Assembly (NCBI GenBank): GCA_013400155.1
Contig: VXBM01000873.1
Location: 1-64,000 of the forward strand
Length of the DNA stretch: 64,000 bases
Reading direction: 5' to 3'
Source: Helopsaltes ochotensis
Lineage: Eukaryota > Chordata > Aves > Passeriformes > Locustellidae
Numbering within the stretch: the first letter of the stretch is position 1; every line of letters starts with the position of its first letter. The position numbers and the translations under genes are program-made. Below, piece by piece: positions 62,101 to 64,000 of this stretch. The notes beneath the pieces are model-generated. The model was not told the DNA's origin and searched no databases. It saw only the letters and a list, made by a program, of their open reading frames with translations.

Positions 62101-64000
62101 TGCTTTCTTCCTTGCATGTCCTATTATTTTGCCTTTTTCATTTTAGTATTTGGCTTGTGTGCTTATTTAATTTGAAAAACCTCATGCAGTCAGTCCCCAA
62201 GCCAAGGAAGTAGCTAAGGCAGGAACAGCAGCTCACCCTCTTACTGAAGCCTGCTGCTGTCCCTATGGAAACTTGTTTGTCATAGGGAGGAAAAAAACCC
62301 GTAGTCCCAGCTGAAACTTGAAATACCACATTACATGAGAGCAATTACCATATATGCACAAGCCCACATGCACATATACATGCAAAGAAATATATATACA
62401 GCTCACCATACTGTACTCTGCTATGTAATTATTTTTCAGAGAAGGAAAAATAAACCTATGAAATGGGAGCTGAGATCCTAAAAGTTTCAATGGTGCATTT
62501 GCCACTGATTTCCTACAGTTTTCTGGACCAGTTATGTCCTTTTCTATGTTTTCCATCTACAAAATAGGAACAGACCTGCTTAGCAACTAATAAGTGTTTA
62601 TGAAGATCACATGCCATAGATATTCTTAGTAATATTTTTCTCACATTTAAAAAGATAAAACAGATTTTCAGAAGCAAAGATTTTGAATTGTTTCTCCAAA
62701 AGACTTCAGGCTCCTTAAGAACTTGGACTGAAGGAGGGTTGTGATTGAACATATAAGAATCCTTTGTAATGTCTGATATGGACCTAAGCTTCTTTTTTGA
62801 AATTCATAATGTTATATCTATACCTTTGAAATGGCTACTGTTATGTTGCCAATTCCTGGTGAGAAATTGTTAGGTTATGAGGAGGGCAGGATGCCTAATT
62901 TTGCTTTAGTTCAGTGTCTTTTCCCCAAGATGTGTATGGTCTATTTATCCAAGCATCACCCCTCCCTCTAGTAATCCAAGATAGAAATGGTTCCTGTTAG
63001 ACTTTAAATACCAAATTATAAAAATGAATGCTTTATTTGATTCTCAATAAAACACTTCTGAGTTTTAACTTTTCCCTTATTAAACATAAAAACTCCCCAA
63101 AAAGCAAACAAAAAACCCTTAAAATCCAAAACAAGCCCCCCTCCTAACAATTAGGGATTAATAAAAAAAAAAAGGAAAAAAAAAGCACTTGCAAAAAGCT
63201 TTGACACCATCTGCATTTTTCTCATCACTACCACGTGTTCAGATTCGCATTGGTACAATTACTGCCTAGAAGAAGAATTTTTCCTTACATCTAGCAAGCT
63301 CTATCAGACAATTTTCATAGCTGAGAATTCTTCTTTCCTTACTGTGCTCTGACATAACCATACGAATCCAGAAATTTATTTTCCTTTATTAAAAAACGTA
63401 AACTTAAATGTCTCAGAATAAAACGTTGTGGATTTGTTTGTTCATTTTGTTTTGGTTTTTTCTTTAAAGCACTCAAATTTTAGCTTTCAGATCACATGAA
63501 GAAAATAGTTTTATTTCAGTTTGGCCACTGAAGCAAAAAAATCAATTACACTCACAGTTCTAGCTTTTATTCCAAAGAAAACAGCCAAAACTTAAACTTG
63601 GTCTTTAATTATATATTTGATTCATCCCAGTAACAACACTTGACTTCAAACAATTCAAGAGCAGGAGGAAACTTGCTCTGAATTCCTCTCTTCAAAGAGG
63701 AGTACTCTTCAGACACCATGTCAGAAGACTTTAAGCTGAGACCAAACAAGAGAACTGTGAGAGGACTTAAAAGAAACTTCAGCTGACCACAGGAACAATG
63801 TCTCAATACTGAGACAAGGTCTCCAAAATTGTTTTTAAAGAAATCTCCTCACATTTGGGAAGGGAAAATTTACCTTGCTAGATGGTCAAACCACTACAGT
63901 TGCTTATTTTTCTCATTTCTTCCTCCTTTCATAGTTGTAGGAGCAAATTATTATTAATTTTAAATTACCACATAATGAAAATGCATCATTATCTGCACCC
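62101..64000. other. Non-coding A+T-rich sequence with A-rich tract
   Basis: No gene is recognised to the end of the window. An A-rich, C-interrupted low-complexity tract runs from about 63085 to 63185, including A runs of 11 and 9 bases near 63164-63183. The remaining sequence is A+T-rich and without a recognised repeat family. Confidence 0.5.

Noticed and set aside
1..64000. tRNA, rRNA, snRNA (U1-U6, 7SK, Y) genes, CRISPR arrays and intact viral or transposon genes
   Set aside because: Scanning for their conserved boxes and repeat structure found no convincing match.

Overview
This window is almost certainly nuclear DNA from a bird. The best evidence is at least six CR1-type LINE fragments with avian consensus phrases and truncated 5' ends, together with MIR-like and hAT-like relics, an A+T-rich background with few CpGs, and two sharply bounded CpG islands. 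There is no prokaryotic gene organisation. The longest open frames are about 160 codons, contain no domain I recognise, and are about what random A+T-rich DNA of this length gives. I read the window as a gene-poor intergenic or large-intron stretch. I recognise no named gene.

Layout. 1-31.7 kb is mostly unique non-coding sequence. It holds a G-run cluster (436-510), a minus-strand CR1 (3826-4220), a second G-run cluster (6806-6838), a palindromic tandem repeat (8856-8930), a hAT-like relic (9756-9915), a 63-bp T tract (14408-14470), a CR1 3' tail (17314-17369), a ~1 kb pyrimidine-rich block (19.5-20.5 kb), a MIR relic (about 21755-21880), an L3/CR1-like relic (about 27577-27800) and a plus-strand CR1 (30835-31219).

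31.69-36.0 kb is the most gene-like part. A dense CpG island (about 31690-32045) with a GC box contains a Kozak-like ATG and a short open frame ending at a consensus splice donor (coding 31983-32038). Two downstream segments with good splice signals, 34687-34868 and 35787-35992, can be joined to it with compatible phases to give a hypothetical ~147-residue product. The first intron of that model starts with a plus-strand CR1 that is itself split by a minus-strand CR1. This model is an inference and resembles no protein I know.

36-64 kb is again mostly unique non-coding DNA. It holds a CR1 piece at about 39025-39124, an A/T low-complexity stretch at 42.1 kb, a possible MIR at 45.1 kb, an older CR1-lineage fragment at about 48640-48965, a second CpG island at about 49575-49865 (possible minus-strand first exon, 49585-49824), and several small tandem duplications and hairpins. 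I found no rRNA, tRNA, snRNA, CRISPR array or intact mobile element. Without homology search or transcript data, most of the window can only be described as non-coding with scattered repeats.
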